Assembly: GCA_039815465.1 (NCBI GenBank)
Contig: JBCBZG010000017.1
Span: 24,098 to 88,097, forward strand
DNA: 64,000 bases
From: Shimia_B sp039815465
Lineage (GTDB): Bacteria; Pseudomonadota; Alphaproteobacteria; Rhodobacterales; Rhodobacteraceae
Reading direction: 5' to 3'
Shown: positions 25,132 through 33,957 of the stretch, piece by piece
Position numbering within the stretch: position 1 is the stretch's first letter
Layout: every line of letters starts with the position of its first letter
Program-made: the position numbers and the translations under genes
The notes under the pieces: generated by a model
Database searches by the model: none
The model's input: only the letters and a program-made list of their open reading frames with translations
What the model was told of the DNA's origin: nothing

Positions 25132-27158
25132 GGGACAGCCTTTCTAATGAGCGCGTCCACGGCGATAGCGCGGTCGGCGGTGAGGATGAGCGGGTTGATT
25201 TCAACTTCTTCTAGGTCGTCGGCGTGGGCTACGACATAGCGCTGCAAAGCGTCGACCGCATCAAGAAGCGCCTCGATCGCCACAGGCGCGCTGCCGCGGT
25301 ATCCGGTCAACAGCGGGTAGATGCGCAGCGTCTCCAAGCTCGTCGCCACGTCTTGGCGGGTGGCAGGGATCAGCAGCGTGGCGGTGTCTGACAAAAGCTC
25401 CGTCAGGGTGCCGCCTGCACCTATGGTCAGCATGTAGCCATGGGCCGGGTCCCGCGTCACCCCGAGAAGGAGCTCCACCAGCCCGCCCGGCACCATCTCC
25501 TCCACCCAGAGCGGTCCGTCGGCGAGCGTGGTAAGCGCCTCCTCGGCCTGCTCGGGCGTGCGGATGTTGAGCGCGAGCCCGCCCTGGCCGGTCTTATGCG
25601 CCAGGCCCAGCACTTTGACCGCCATAGGGGCCGTGCGCCCGGCAATGTCGCTGGCCAGCGCGTCCCGCGCGATCTGGCGCCCGCCCCTTGGCGTGACGAT
25701 CCCAAACTCAGCCAAAGCGCGTTTGGCGTCGGCCTCTGACAGCGTGGTTGCGCCCGCCGGGCGCCCAGGCAGCAGGATCGGCGCAGGCGGGGTGATTGGG
25801 GTCGGCTGGGCCATCACGTCGATGGCTGCAATCGCATGGTCGAGCCCGCAGAGCGGCAGGACCCCGGCGTCCAGTAGCGCGGTGGCGGTCTCCTCCGGCA
25901 AGAGCTCGGGCAGCGTGGCGCAGACTGCATAGCGGCGCCCGGTTGCGCGCGCGGCGGCGATCACGGCGGCGGTGGCGATATCCCAGTCCACCGGGTCGCA
26001 GCGGTCGCCGCGCGGATAGTCCAGGATGATCAGCGTCAGCGCGATATGGGGTGCTGACATCGCGCCCCAGGCCTCCGCCATCTTGTCGCCATCGCGCCAG
26101 ATATACGTGTGGTAGTCGAGCGGGTTCGCGAGCGCCACACGCGGCCCCAACGCCGCGCGCAGCCCGTCGGTTTGGGCCTGCGTCAGCGGCGGAAAGGTCA
26201 CGGCGTGCCCGACAGCTGCGTCCGCAGCCAGCGCCGCCTCCCCCCCCGAGCAGGAGATGGAGGCGATGTTTCCGCTCGGTAAGCGCCCAAACAGGTGCCC
26301 GATCTTGAGCGCCTCCAGGAACACCGCCAGGGTGTTCACCCGCGCGATCCCCAGGCGGTCGAGCAGCGCCTGCGCGCCTGCATCCTCGCCCGCCAAGGAC
26401 GCGGTGTGCGACACCGTGGCTGCCCGCGCCTGCTGGGACCGCCCCGCTTTCAGCGCGACCAGCGCCACGCCGCGGGCGGCGGCCGCCTGCGCGAGCGTCT
26501 CCCACGCGCGCAGATCGCCGAACCCCTCGATATGGAGCCCGATGGCCGTCACCCGTGGGTCGTCGAGCAAGCTCAGCGCGATATCGGTCTGCCGGGTCTG
26601 GGCCTGGTTGCCGCAGGTCACGACATAGGAAATCGGCAGGCCGCGGGTCTGCATGGTCAGGTTGATCGCGATGTTGGAGGATTGCGTCAGGATCGCCACG
26701 CCACGCTCGACCGGGACCAGCCCGTGCTGATCCGGCCACAGCCCAACGCCGTCGACCGCGTTAAGGAACCCATAGCAATTCGGACCCAGGATCGTCATGT
26801 CGCCTGCCGCCGCAACGAGCGCGTCTTGCAGGCTGCCAGCGCCCTCACTCTCCGCCTCCGCCTCGGCAAAGCCGGAGGCAAAGCAGGTCGCGCCACCGGC
26901 CCCGATCGCGGCGAGCTCCGCCACGACCTCCACCGTTGCGGCGCGGTTCACGCCTACAAAAGCCGCGTCCGGCGGGGTGGGCAGATCTGCCACCCGCGCC
27001 ACGCAGGCCACACCCGCGAGCTCTGTCTTGGTCGGGTGTACCGGCGTGATGCGCCCCGCAAAGCCGAGTTGACGCGCGGCACCGATGATCGCCTCGCACC
27101 ACGTCCCACCGCCGATCACGGCAATGTCGCGCGCTTGCAATAGCCGGTCTATCGCCAT
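25128..27158 (-). CDS. Fused ADP-forming acyl-CoA synthetase (acetate--CoA ligase family)
   Basis: The protein has 676 residues. The order is an N-terminal CoA-binding domain (IAVIGGGTWCEAIIGAARQLGF, GPNCYGFLN), a succinyl-CoA-ligase-like domain with an active-site histidine in VSHTASLAGED, and a C-terminal ATP-grasp domain (AMAVKVLGLAHKTGQGGLAL, EEVEINPLI). This is the one-chain alpha-beta form of NDP-forming acyl-CoA synthetases. Together with the downstream CaiD-like and upstream dehydrogenase genes it is likely to activate a carboxylate such as carnitine or crotonobetaine. The start is ATG at 27158 with a strong GGAGG; the frame extends further upstream without homology. Confidence 0.85.
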   Translation of the reverse strand: MAIDRLLQARDIAVIGGGTWCEAIIGAARQLGFAGRITPVHPTKTELAGVACVARVADLPTPPDAAFVGVNRAATVEVVAELAAIGAGGATCFASGFAEAEAESEGAGSLQDALVAAAGDMTILGPNCYGFLNAVDGVGLWPDQHGLVPVERGVAILTQSSNIAINLTMQTRGLPISYVVTCGNQAQTRQTDIALSLLDDPRVTAIGLHIEGFGDLRAWETLAQAAAARGVALVALKAGRSQQARAATVSHTASLAGEDAGAQALLDRLGIARVNTLAVFLEALKIGHLFGRLPSGNIASISCSGGEAALAADAAVGHAVTFPPLTQAQTDGLRAALGPRVALANPLDYHTYIWRDGDKMAEAWGAMSAPHIALTLIILDYPRGDRCDPVDWDIATAAVIAAARATGRRYAVCATLPELLPEETATALLDAGVLPLCGLDHAIAAIDVMAQPTPITPPAPILLPGRPAGATTLSEADAKRALAEFGIVTPRGGRQIARDALASDIAGRTAPMAVKVLGLAHKTGQGGLALNIRTPEQAEEALTTLADGPLWVEEMVPGGLVELLLGVTRDPAHGYMLTIGAGGTLTELLSDTATLLIPATRQDVATSLETLRIYPLLTGYRGSAPVAIEALLDAVDALQRYVVAHADDLEEVEINPLILTADRAIAVDALIRKAVP

Positions 27159-27337
27159 GGGCGCGCCTCCATACGTGGCGCTTCGCCTAAGGAATGGGCA
27201 GCCAATGCTGCAGCGCAGCAATTATGCCGCAATGCGGCGTGTCCCGGCTTTCGAGCCTGGGCACGCCGCGCTACCCTACGCTCAGCCCAGGCTGTGGGAG
27301 GCTGGCCCGGGCCGCACCAGACCAAAGGAGCCCTCCC

Positions 27338-27544
27338 ATGTGCCTGTCGACCTCTGCCCTCGCGCTCTTTCTCACCCTTATCGGCCCGGAGCGTGTCACG
27401 CTCGGCGAGACGCGTATGATCGTCCATGCCACCACGACTGAGGCCCACTGGGTCCTGCGCACAGGCGGCGAGGTGGATATGTGGTGCACGATGGCGCCCC
27501 AGATCGACGCCATGACGCGACTGGCCAACGCCCCGGCGCAGTAG
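27338..27544 (+). CDS. Small hypothetical protein, possibly secreted
   Basis: This 68-codon frame has a good ribosome binding site (AAAGGAG, 8 bases before the ATG). It starts with a hydrophobic stretch, CLSTSALALFLTLIG, that could be a short signal peptide or anchor. The remainder (about 50 residues) has no family I recognise. It sits alone on the plus strand between the divergent/antiparallel CoA-ligase and dehydrogenase genes. The ribosome binding site is the main argument that it is real. Confidence 0.45.
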   Translation: MCLSTSALALFLTLIGPERVTLGETRMIVHATTTEAHWVLRTGGEVDMWCTMAPQIDAMTRLANAPAQ

Positions 27545-27564
27545 CTGCGCCGCCCTGGGCGCGC

Positions 27565-28737
27565 TCATGCCCCGAGCGGCCGCAGCAGGTCGCGGCTGAT
27601 GATGTGGCGCTGGATCTCACTCGTCCCGTCCCAGATCCGTTCCACCCGCGCATCGCGCCAAAAGCGCTCGAGCGGGTAGTCATCCATCAGCCCCATGCCG
27701 CCATGAATCTGGATCGCCGCATCCGTGACCCGCGCCAACATCTCGGAGGCATAGAGCTTTGCCGACGCGATCTCCCGGTTGGCAGGCAGCCCCTTGTCGA
27801 GCCGGTCGGCGGAGGCCAGCGTCAGCAAGTCCGCGGCGTCAATCTCTGTGATCATATCGGCGATCTGGAAGCTCACCCCCTGGAACTTCCCGATCTTTTG
27901 CCCGAACTGCTCCCGCTGGGCGGCGTAGTCCAGCGCGTAGTCAAACGCCCGCCGTGCGCGTCCGACAGACATGGTCGCGACCGTGATCCGCGTGGCATAA
28001 AGCCACTCATTCATCACCGCAAAGCCGCCATCAACCTCGCCCAAGACCGCCTCCGCAGGCAGGCGGCAGTCGTCGAACTCCAGGATCATGTTCTTGTAGC
28101 CACGGTGGCTGACGCTCTTGTAGCCATCGCGGATCGTAAAGCCCGCATGCCCCCGGTCCACTAAGAAACAGGTGATCCGCTTCTTTGGCCCCTTGGGCGT
28201 CTGATCCTCGCCCGTGGCCACAAAGACGATGCAAAAATCCGCGTGCTCCGCGCCAGAGATGAAATGTTTCGTCCCGTTGATGACCCAGTCCGTGCCATCC
28301 CGAACCGCGCTGCACTTCATGCCGCGCACGTCCGACCCCGCACCGGGTTCCGTCATGGCCAGCGCATCCATCTTTTCGCCACGAACCGCGGGCCTAAGGT
28401 ACCGCTCCACCTGCTCACCTTCGCAGGCCATCAGGATATTCTGAGGACGGCCAAAGAAGTGGTTGAGCGCCATGGACCCGCGGCCAAGCTCCCGCTCCAC
28501 GATGGCGAATTCCAGATGGCTGAGCCCCGCACAGCCCACGGACTCAGGGAAGTTGCAGGCGTAGAACCCCAAATCGAGCGTCTTCTGCTTGATGTCTTGC
28601 GCAATCTCGTGCGGCACCTCGCCGGTGCGCTCCACAAGCTCTTCATGGGGGTAGATTTCGTTTTCGACAAAGGCACGGACGGTGTCCGCGATCATCAGTT
28701 GTTCGTCAGATTGACCATAGATCATAGGGTGGCTCAC
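27565..28737 (-). CDS. Acyl-CoA dehydrogenase (crotonobetainyl-CoA dehydrogenase-like)
   Basis: This is a 390-residue dehydrogenase of full length. The FAD/acyl-CoA site is marked by ALAMTEPGAGSDVRGMKC and by WVINGTKHFISGAEHAD. Further on are REQFGQKIGKFQGVSFQIADM and the C-terminal IQIHGGMGLMDDYPLERFWRDARVERIWDGTSEIQRH, which holds the catalytic base region. It passes electrons to ETF. The closest context is the CoA-ligase/CaiD-like pair downstream on the same strand, so a CaiA-like role on a carnitine-derived acyl-CoA is an inference. The 207-base plus-strand small gene lies between it and the ligase. Confidence 0.88.
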   Translation of the reverse strand: MSHPMIYGQSDEQLMIADTVRAFVENEIYPHEELVERTGEVPHEIAQDIKQKTLDLGFYACNFPESVGCAGLSHLEFAIVERELGRGSMALNHFFGRPQNILMACEGEQVERYLRPAVRGEKMDALAMTEPGAGSDVRGMKCSAVRDGTDWVINGTKHFISGAEHADFCIVFVATGEDQTPKGPKKRITCFLVDRGHAGFTIRDGYKSVSHRGYKNMILEFDDCRLPAEAVLGEVDGGFAVMNEWLYATRITVATMSVGRARRAFDYALDYAAQREQFGQKIGKFQGVSFQIADMITEIDAADLLTLASADRLDKGLPANREIASAKLYASEMLARVTDAAIQIHGGMGLMDDYPLERFWRDARVERIWDGTSEIQRHIISRDLLRPLGA

Positions 28738-29123
28738 ACGTTGAAAGGACAGGACAGGGTGACACTACCCCACCCGCCCGAGCCGCCGCGTGCTGGTCCA
28801 ATCCCGCGGGTCATCAATGACGCCACGACCGTGATCGATTCGCCGTTCCATGACGAAACCTTACCGCGCCCATGGCAAAAGAGTTGAGCTTTTGCGACAC
28901 CGCCCCGCCGCATTCCTTCCCAGGGCGGTCGCTGGGCGGCACTGTTTGACGCGTGCCGCGTCAAAGGCGCCCGCCCACCGACCCAGCCTATTCCCTTCCC
29001 TTTCTTTCGTCCCCAAATACTTCCGCCGGAGGCAAATCGCGGCAAAGCCGCGCCCCCCGTATGTTCAAGCCTGAAAGGCGCAGAAGGGAGGTGGGCGGGC
29101 CCGCCCTCTCAGAAAAAACAGCC
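28738..29123. other. 386-bp intergenic region with hairpins and common family elements
   Basis: No gene is supported here. Contents: the dehydrogenase leader at the left; a hairpin GCAAAAG-AGTTGAG-CTTTTGC at 28875-28895; an ACTTCCGCCGGAGGCA stretch near 29020-29036, of a type I recall as common between genes of Rhodobacteraceae; and a shortened family B repeat at 29051-29106. I see no convincing promoter. Confidence 0.5.
29051..29106 (-). repeat. Dispersed repeat family B, copy 2 (shortened)
   Basis: On the minus strand it reads GGGCGGGCCCGCCC (29106-29093), CCTCCCTTCTGCGCC, then a shortened loop in place of the usual CCAGC..GCTGG hairpin, then GGCTTGAAC and a GC-rich end. It shares the palindrome and the CTCCCTTCTGCG core with copy 1. 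It lies 17 bases after the end of the broken hydroxylase gene. Confidence 0.65.
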
Positions 29124-30134
29124 CTATCCCGTCTCGCGGTACATCACCTTCTTGCGCATCCGCGTCTCGCGCGTGGCAGCCTCTGAGCCATTGTAGCACG
29201 TCCCAAACCAGCGATCCCAGGGCATCTCCACCGTGCCGTAATTGCATTCGAAATAGCGGTGGTGCAGCTGGTGAAAGAAATCCCCGGCCTTGGCCCTGCG
29301 GGTGCCACCGACCTCCACCCGTTCGAACCCGGAATGGGAGAACACCGGGTGGATCGACTGCATGTAACCGTGAAACAGCACATGGATCGGGTGGCTCGCC
29401 AGCACCGCGTGGATCGCAAAGTTGGTGTAAAACAGCAGATGCTCCAGCGGGTGCATCGAGATGCCAGACCACGGCCCCACATTCACATTCCGGTGGTGCA
29501 GCGCATGGGCGCGTTTGGAAAAGAACCTCACATGCAGCAGCCGGTGCACCCAGTAGAAATGGAAGCTCGACCAGACCACGAGGATTGGGAAGACGGCGAT
29601 GAACCACACCGGGGTTTCCAGTGGGTGCACGACCGGAAACCAACCATTCGCCATCGCCCAGTAGACCGGCGCCTGAAACGCGGTCCAGAGCGTGATGCCC
29701 TACGCGATGGTCTAGGACATGTTGTCATGGATCTGGTTTCTGAACGTATAAACGGATGACTTTTCCGCCGGGCCGCGGGCCTCAAACTTCCAGCGCGTTT
29801 CCTGACTGCGCCAACGATAAAGCCACAGGTGAAGCCCCCCAGCGCAGAGGCAGTGGGGGATGAGGTTCGATAGGCAGACGCGGGCAACCCAGCCCCAGTG
29901 CCACTGCGCCATCGCGTCAAGCGGCGGCAGAAAAATCAGCCAAGCGATCACGGCCGCAATCACCGTCACAGTCGTCGTCGTGATCGCAAGCCCGTAATTC
30001 GCGTACCACGGCAGCACAGCTGTAGGGCGCGGCGGCCAGGCAAAGAGTGGGTTCAGCCGTACCTCCCCCGGGTGATGGTTCCAGCGGCGCGGTTCGCGTC
30101 CGGGGTCAAAGTCCCTTTGAGGCAGGTCAGTCAT
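29124..30134 (-). pseudogene. Sterol desaturase/fatty acid hydroxylase family gene with two in-frame TAG codons
   Basis: The frame from the ATG at 30134 (GGAGG upstream) to the stop at 29124 encodes a 336-codon integral-membrane hydroxylase, but it contains TAG at 29714-29712 and again at 29702-29700. Both halves are otherwise intact and in the same frame. The N-terminal half has membrane segments. The C-terminal half has the diiron histidine boxes HRLLH, HALHHRN and HQLHHRYFECNYG. The first TAG stands where relatives carry Trp and the second at a Trp or Ser position, so each is one base change from sense. It is therefore a recent pseudogene, an assembly error, or a readthrough case. The second half could still be translated from an internal ATG at 29654. 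Confidence 0.8.
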
Positions 30135-30249
30135 GGGCGCGTCCTCCTTGGGCTCTACCGGCGACGCTTTCTGCACAATGGGTGAGCTTCTCGCTCAAAA
30201 CGGCGTTTTGTCGTTTTCCGCGCTTGGGGTCTGCGCGTAGGTTGAGCCC

Positions 30250-30951
30250 ATGGAGTGGGTTTGGCGTTTCACAGTTTTTGCGGTTCTGACGATCCTGACC
30301 CAGTTGGGTGGGTTGGCCTATGCGGCAGGGCTTGCGCTGCGACGACCGTGGCTGGGCGGGTTCGGGGCCTATCTGGCTCTGTCGCTTGCGGCGACCCAAG
30401 TAGCGCCTGCGATGGGCCGTGTCCCGCTCCCCTGTTTCAGTGGTGAGACGCGGGTGCTGCTGGTCCTCTGCGCCATGAACAGGCACTACGCCACGCCGGA
30501 GGCCGCCGCCGTGACCGCTGATCTGGGGAAAGCCGTGCCGGGCACGGTGGTGCTCGACGCCGGGTTTCCGTTTATTGACGGGTTCCCGCTTCTGCCGCAT
30601 CTCAGCCACGACGACGGGCGCAAGGTGGACACAGCGCTCTACTACGACGGGTCGCCGCCTTCGCCCCTGGGCTATTTCGCCTTCGAGCCGGGACCGACGG
30701 ACTGCCCGGACGGCCTATGGCCGACGATGCGCTGGGATATGGAATGGTTCCAACCGCTTTGGCCCGAGCGCACGCTTGACGGGGCCCGCCTCGCCGCCGC
30801 AGCGCAGTTTCTCGCCAATGATCCCCGGGTGGAAAAGCTATTTCTTGAGCCGCACCTGCAGGCTCGGCTTGGCCTTTCACACCCGAAGATTCGCTTCCAA
30901 GGCTGTCGCGCGGCCCGCCACGACGACCACATCCATTTCCAAGTGTTCTAG
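30250..30951 (+). CDS. Membrane-anchored LAS-type (MepA-like) metallopeptidase
   Basis: The protein has 233 residues. Two hydrophobic helices occupy about residues 6-55. After them the chain holds H120-x6-D127 in LSHDDGRKVD, and then H224..H227-I-H229 in RHDDHIHFQV near the C-terminus. This HxxxxxxD plus HxH pattern is the zinc site of LAS enzymes (lysostaphin, D-Ala-D-Ala peptidases, MepA), here closest to the MepA arrangement. The catalytic part should face the periplasm and may cleave peptidoglycan crosslinks. The central region is not otherwise similar to MepA, so this is a distant relative. The gene is single and convergent with the DUF6958 gene, overlapping it by 4 bases. Confidence 0.65.
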   Translation: MEWVWRFTVFAVLTILTQLGGLAYAAGLALRRPWLGGFGAYLALSLAATQVAPAMGRVPLPCFSGETRVLLVLCAMNRHYATPEAAAVTADLGKAVPGTVVLDAGFPFIDGFPLLPHLSHDDGRKVDTALYYDGSPPSPLGYFAFEPGPTDCPDGLWPTMRWDMEWFQPLWPERTLDGARLAAAAQFLANDPRVEKLFLEPHLQARLGLSHPKIRFQGCRAARHDDHIHFQVF

Positions 30952-31238
30952 AGCTTCCGAAACCGGAGCGGCTTTGTATCCGCCCGCGCGATTACGCCCT
31001 TGGCCTCAAGATCGAGCTGCACTGTTTTCATCCACCAGCCTGACTTCTCGCCCCCGGGAAAAAGCGCGGGGTCGAGCGTTTGAAGCAGCGCGGATTTAAG
31101 CTCTGCGGCGGTCATACCCGGGGCATCGCTGGTGATCGCGCCCATCAGCGCCGCGTGCATGGCCTCGTATTTCGCCCGATCCACGCGTGTGACATGGTCC
31201 GGCGCGTTCACATTCTGCACTTCGATCTTGTCGCTCAT
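30948..31238 (-). CDS. DUF6958-like small protein
   Basis: This 96-residue soluble protein begins DKIEVQNVNAPDHVTRVDRAKYEAMHAALM. It continues with a helix-turn-helix-like small domain that includes GWWMKTVQLDLEAKGVI and ends in KPLRFRKL. The pattern fits the DUF6958 group as I remember it. The winged-helix look suggests nucleic-acid or protein binding, but no function is known. It is convergent with the LAS-type peptidase gene. Confidence 0.7.
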   Translation of the reverse strand: MSDKIEVQNVNAPDHVTRVDRAKYEAMHAALMGAITSDAPGMTAAELKSALLQTLDPALFPGGEKSGWWMKTVQLDLEAKGVIARADTKPLRFRKL

Positions 31239-31262
31239 TGTGGGCCCCCGTCGAAAGATGCC

Positions 31263-32018
31263 CTATGAGGCGTAATTCGACCCCTCTTCGTCAAGGATTG
31301 CTTTGAGCTCCTGCAGGTGGCGGATGTCTTGTTCGGGATAGGTCTCCAGCTCCTGCGCGGTGCTCTCGGCCACCTCATGGGACAGCACGCGCAGCGGTTT
31401 GCCGGTTTGCAGCGCCAGGATGTAGGTCTGGCAGGCGCGCTCAAAGTAATACATCCGGTTGAACGTCTCTGCGACGGTGTCACCGATCACGAGAATGCCG
31501 TGGTTGCCCATGATCATGACCTTCTGCTTGGGGTCATGGAAGAGCTTCGCACAGCGCTCCCCCTCCTCCTCGAAGGCAAGCCCGCCATAGGCGTCGTCGA
31601 TCACGTAGCGCCCGTAAAACGTCGCGCAGTTCTGATCGACGGGCAGCAGATTGCTATCTGCCAACGCCGCAAGGGCCGTGGCATAGGGGGAATGCACGTG
31701 CATCGCGCAGCGCGCGTGGCGGCAGTGGCGGTGGAGCCCCCCATGGAGCCCCCAAGCCGTCGGGTCTGGCGCGTCGGGCTGGTCCATCGTGTCGGGGTCA
31801 TTGGAATCCACCACGATCATGTCTGACGCCTTGATGCGTGAGAAATGCATCTGGTTGGGGTTCATTAGGAACTGCGTGCCGTCGTCATTGATGGCGAGGC
31901 TGAAATGGTTCGCGACGGCCTCGTGCAGGTTCAGCCGCGCTGCCCAGCGGAACGCAGCCGCCAGGTCCACACGTTCAGACCAGTGATCGATACTGGGGCG
32001 GATGTTGGTGACGGTCAT
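31263..32018 (-). CDS. Class II aldolase/adducin family protein
   Basis: The protein has 251 residues. The zinc site histidines are in HRHCRHARCAMHVHSPYATAL, with a further histidine in GNHGILVIGDTVAETFNRMYYFERAC. This is the class II aldolase/adducin fold, which includes fuculose-phosphate aldolase and several decarboxylases. The catalytic glutamate position of sugar-phosphate aldolases is not obvious, so the reaction is unassigned. The ATG at 32018 has GGGAG upstream; the frame runs on upstream through the antisense ade gene without homology. It is divergent from ade. Confidence 0.87.
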   Translation of the reverse strand: MTVTNIRPSIDHWSERVDLAAAFRWAARLNLHEAVANHFSLAINDDGTQFLMNPNQMHFSRIKASDMIVVDSNDPDTMDQPDAPDPTAWGLHGGLHRHCRHARCAMHVHSPYATALAALADSNLLPVDQNCATFYGRYVIDDAYGGLAFEEEGERCAKLFHDPKQKVMIMGNHGILVIGDTVAETFNRMYYFERACQTYILALQTGKPLRVLSHEVAESTAQELETYPEQDIRHLQELKAILDEEGSNYAS

Positions 32019-32097
32019 GGCGCGGGCTCCCTTTCGCTGCACCACTGTCTCCAGAGGCCCGGCGCAGCGCAAGCGTGTTCGCGTCGGGCATATGTCG

Positions 32098-32109
32098 GTT
32101 TCATGAAAC
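32098..32109. promoter_or_regulatory. 12-bp perfect palindrome in the aldolase/ade divergent region
   Basis: GTTTCATGAAAC sits in the 139-bp gap between the divergent class II aldolase and ade genes, 48 bases ahead of the ade start. It is a candidate operator able to serve both promoters; no regulator gene is adjacent. Confidence 0.35.
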
Positions 32110-32157
32110 TTGCTCGGGGAGGGTTGCATCCCCGCCAACACTCGTTGATTTTGGGCC

Positions 32158-33957
32158 ATGGAACACCCGAACATCAAATCCTGGGCCGACGCCGCGCCGA
32201 CGCTGGTCGCCGTCGCCACCGGGCGCGCCCCCGCCGACCGCATCATCCGCAACGCCAAAGTCGTGATCGTCCACACCCGCGAAGTGCTGGAGTGGGAGAT
32301 TGCGATTGCCGCGGGCCGCTTTGCCTATGTCGGCCCCGATGCCTCCCATTGTGCAGGCCCCGACACGGAGATCATCGACGCGGGCGGGCGCTACGCGATC
32401 CCCGGGCTCTGCGACGGGCATATGCATATCGAAAGCGGGATGCTCACCCCGGCGGAGTTTGCCGCCGCTGTCATTCCCCATGGCACGACGACCATGTTCA
32501 CCGACCCGCACGAGATCGCCAATGTGCTCGGCCTCGACGGCGTTCGGATGATGCATGACGAGGCGCTGATGCAGCCCATCAACATCTTTACCCAGATGCC
32601 GTCCTGCGCGCCCTCCGCGCCGGGGCTGGAGACGACAGGTTACGAGATCAGCGAGGCTGACGTGGCCGAGGCGATGGGTTGGCCTGGCATTATCGGCCTC
32701 GGGGAGATGATGAACTTCCCCGGTGTCGTGAACGGCGACGCCCAGATGCTGGGCGAGATCGCCGCGACTCAACGCGCGGTGAAGACGGTGGGTGGCCACT
32801 ATGCCTCCCCCGATCTGGGCCCCGCCTTCCACGCCTACGCGGCTGGCGGTCCCGCCGATGACCACGAGGGCACCTGCGTCGACGATGCCATCGCGCGCAC
32901 CCGGCAGGGGATGCGCATCATGATGCGGCTGGGCTCCGCCTGGTACGACGTTGAAAGCCAGATCGCCGCCGTGACCGAACGCGGCCTCGACCCGCGGAAC
33001 TTTATCCTGTGCACCGATGACTGCTTTGCCAAAACCCTGGTGGACGAGGGCCACATGGACCGCGTGGTGCGCCACGCCATCGCCTGCGGCTGTGATCCGC
33101 TTGTGGCGCTGCAAATGGCCACGCTCAACACCGCCACCCATTTCGGGCTGGAACGAGAGCTAGGCTCCATTGCGCCTGGGCGGCGGGCGGATGTGATCCT
33201 GACCTCTGACCTGACGACGCTGCCCATCGAGACCGTCATTGCCCATGGCAAAACGGTGGCCGAAGGCGGTGCTCTGCGCGTCGACTGTCCGCACTACGAC
33301 TGGCCCCAAGCCTCGCGCGAAACCGTCCGCATGGGCGCGGCGAAAACTGCGCAGGATTTCGAAATCAAAGCGCCAGAGGGCGCCAACCGCGTCAAAGCCC
33401 GCGTCATCGGCGTCGTCGAAAACCAAGCCCCGACTAAGGCGCTCACGGCTGACCTACCTGTCCAAGATGGGCTGGTAGAGGGCGACGGCGACGTCTGCCA
33501 GATCGCACTCGTCGAACGCCACCGTGCGACCGGCGGCGTCACCAACGCATTCGTGTCTGGCTTTGGCTACAAAGGGCCCATGGCCATGGCGTCCACCGTG
33601 GCCCATGACAGCCACCACATGATCGTCGTGGGCACCGACCGCGCCAACATGGCCGCCGCCGCCAACCGCCTGGCAGAGGTCGGCGGCGGCATGTGCGTCT
33701 ACCGCGACGGGCAGGAGGCCGCGCTGGTCGAACTGCCCATCGCCGGGCTCATGTCCGACGCCCCCGCGACCGAGGTCGCCGCAAAGGCCGACCGCATTCT
33801 GACAGCCATGAAAGAGGCTGGATGCACGCTCAACAACGCCAATATGCAGCACTCGCTGCTCGCATTGGTGGTAATCCCAGAGCTGCGCATCAGTGATTTA
33901 GGACTTGTCGACGTGCGAACGTTCGAACTCGTCCCCCTGTTTGAGGACCATTCATGA
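32158..33957 (+). CDS. ade: Adenine deaminase
   Basis: This 599-residue amidohydrolase of Ade type has metal ligands in PGLCDGHMHIESGM, then the PHGTTTMFTDPHEIANVLG segment, GLGEMMNFPGVV, and ILCTDDCFAKTLVDEGHMD. A C-terminal beta domain (GFGYKGPMAMASTVAHDSHHMIVVG) is specific to this family. It converts adenine to hypoxanthine and ammonia. It overlaps the AMP nucleosidase gene by 4 bases, so adenine made from AMP is passed to this enzyme from the same operon. No strong ribosome binding site is visible. Confidence 0.95.
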   Translation: MEHPNIKSWADAAPTLVAVATGRAPADRIIRNAKVVIVHTREVLEWEIAIAAGRFAYVGPDASHCAGPDTEIIDAGGRYAIPGLCDGHMHIESGMLTPAEFAAAVIPHGTTTMFTDPHEIANVLGLDGVRMMHDEALMQPINIFTQMPSCAPSAPGLETTGYEISEADVAEAMGWPGIIGLGEMMNFPGVVNGDAQMLGEIAATQRAVKTVGGHYASPDLGPAFHAYAAGGPADDHEGTCVDDAIARTRQGMRIMMRLGSAWYDVESQIAAVTERGLDPRNFILCTDDCFAKTLVDEGHMDRVVRHAIACGCDPLVALQMATLNTATHFGLERELGSIAPGRRADVILTSDLTTLPIETVIAHGKTVAEGGALRVDCPHYDWPQASRETVRMGAAKTAQDFEIKAPEGANRVKARVIGVVENQAPTKALTADLPVQDGLVEGDGDVCQIALVERHRATGGVTNAFVSGFGYKGPMAMASTVAHDSHHMIVVGTDRANMAAAANRLAEVGGGMCVYRDGQEAALVELPIAGLMSDAPATEVAAKADRILTAMKEAGCTLNNANMQHSLLALVVIPELRISDLGLVDVRTFELVPLFEDHS

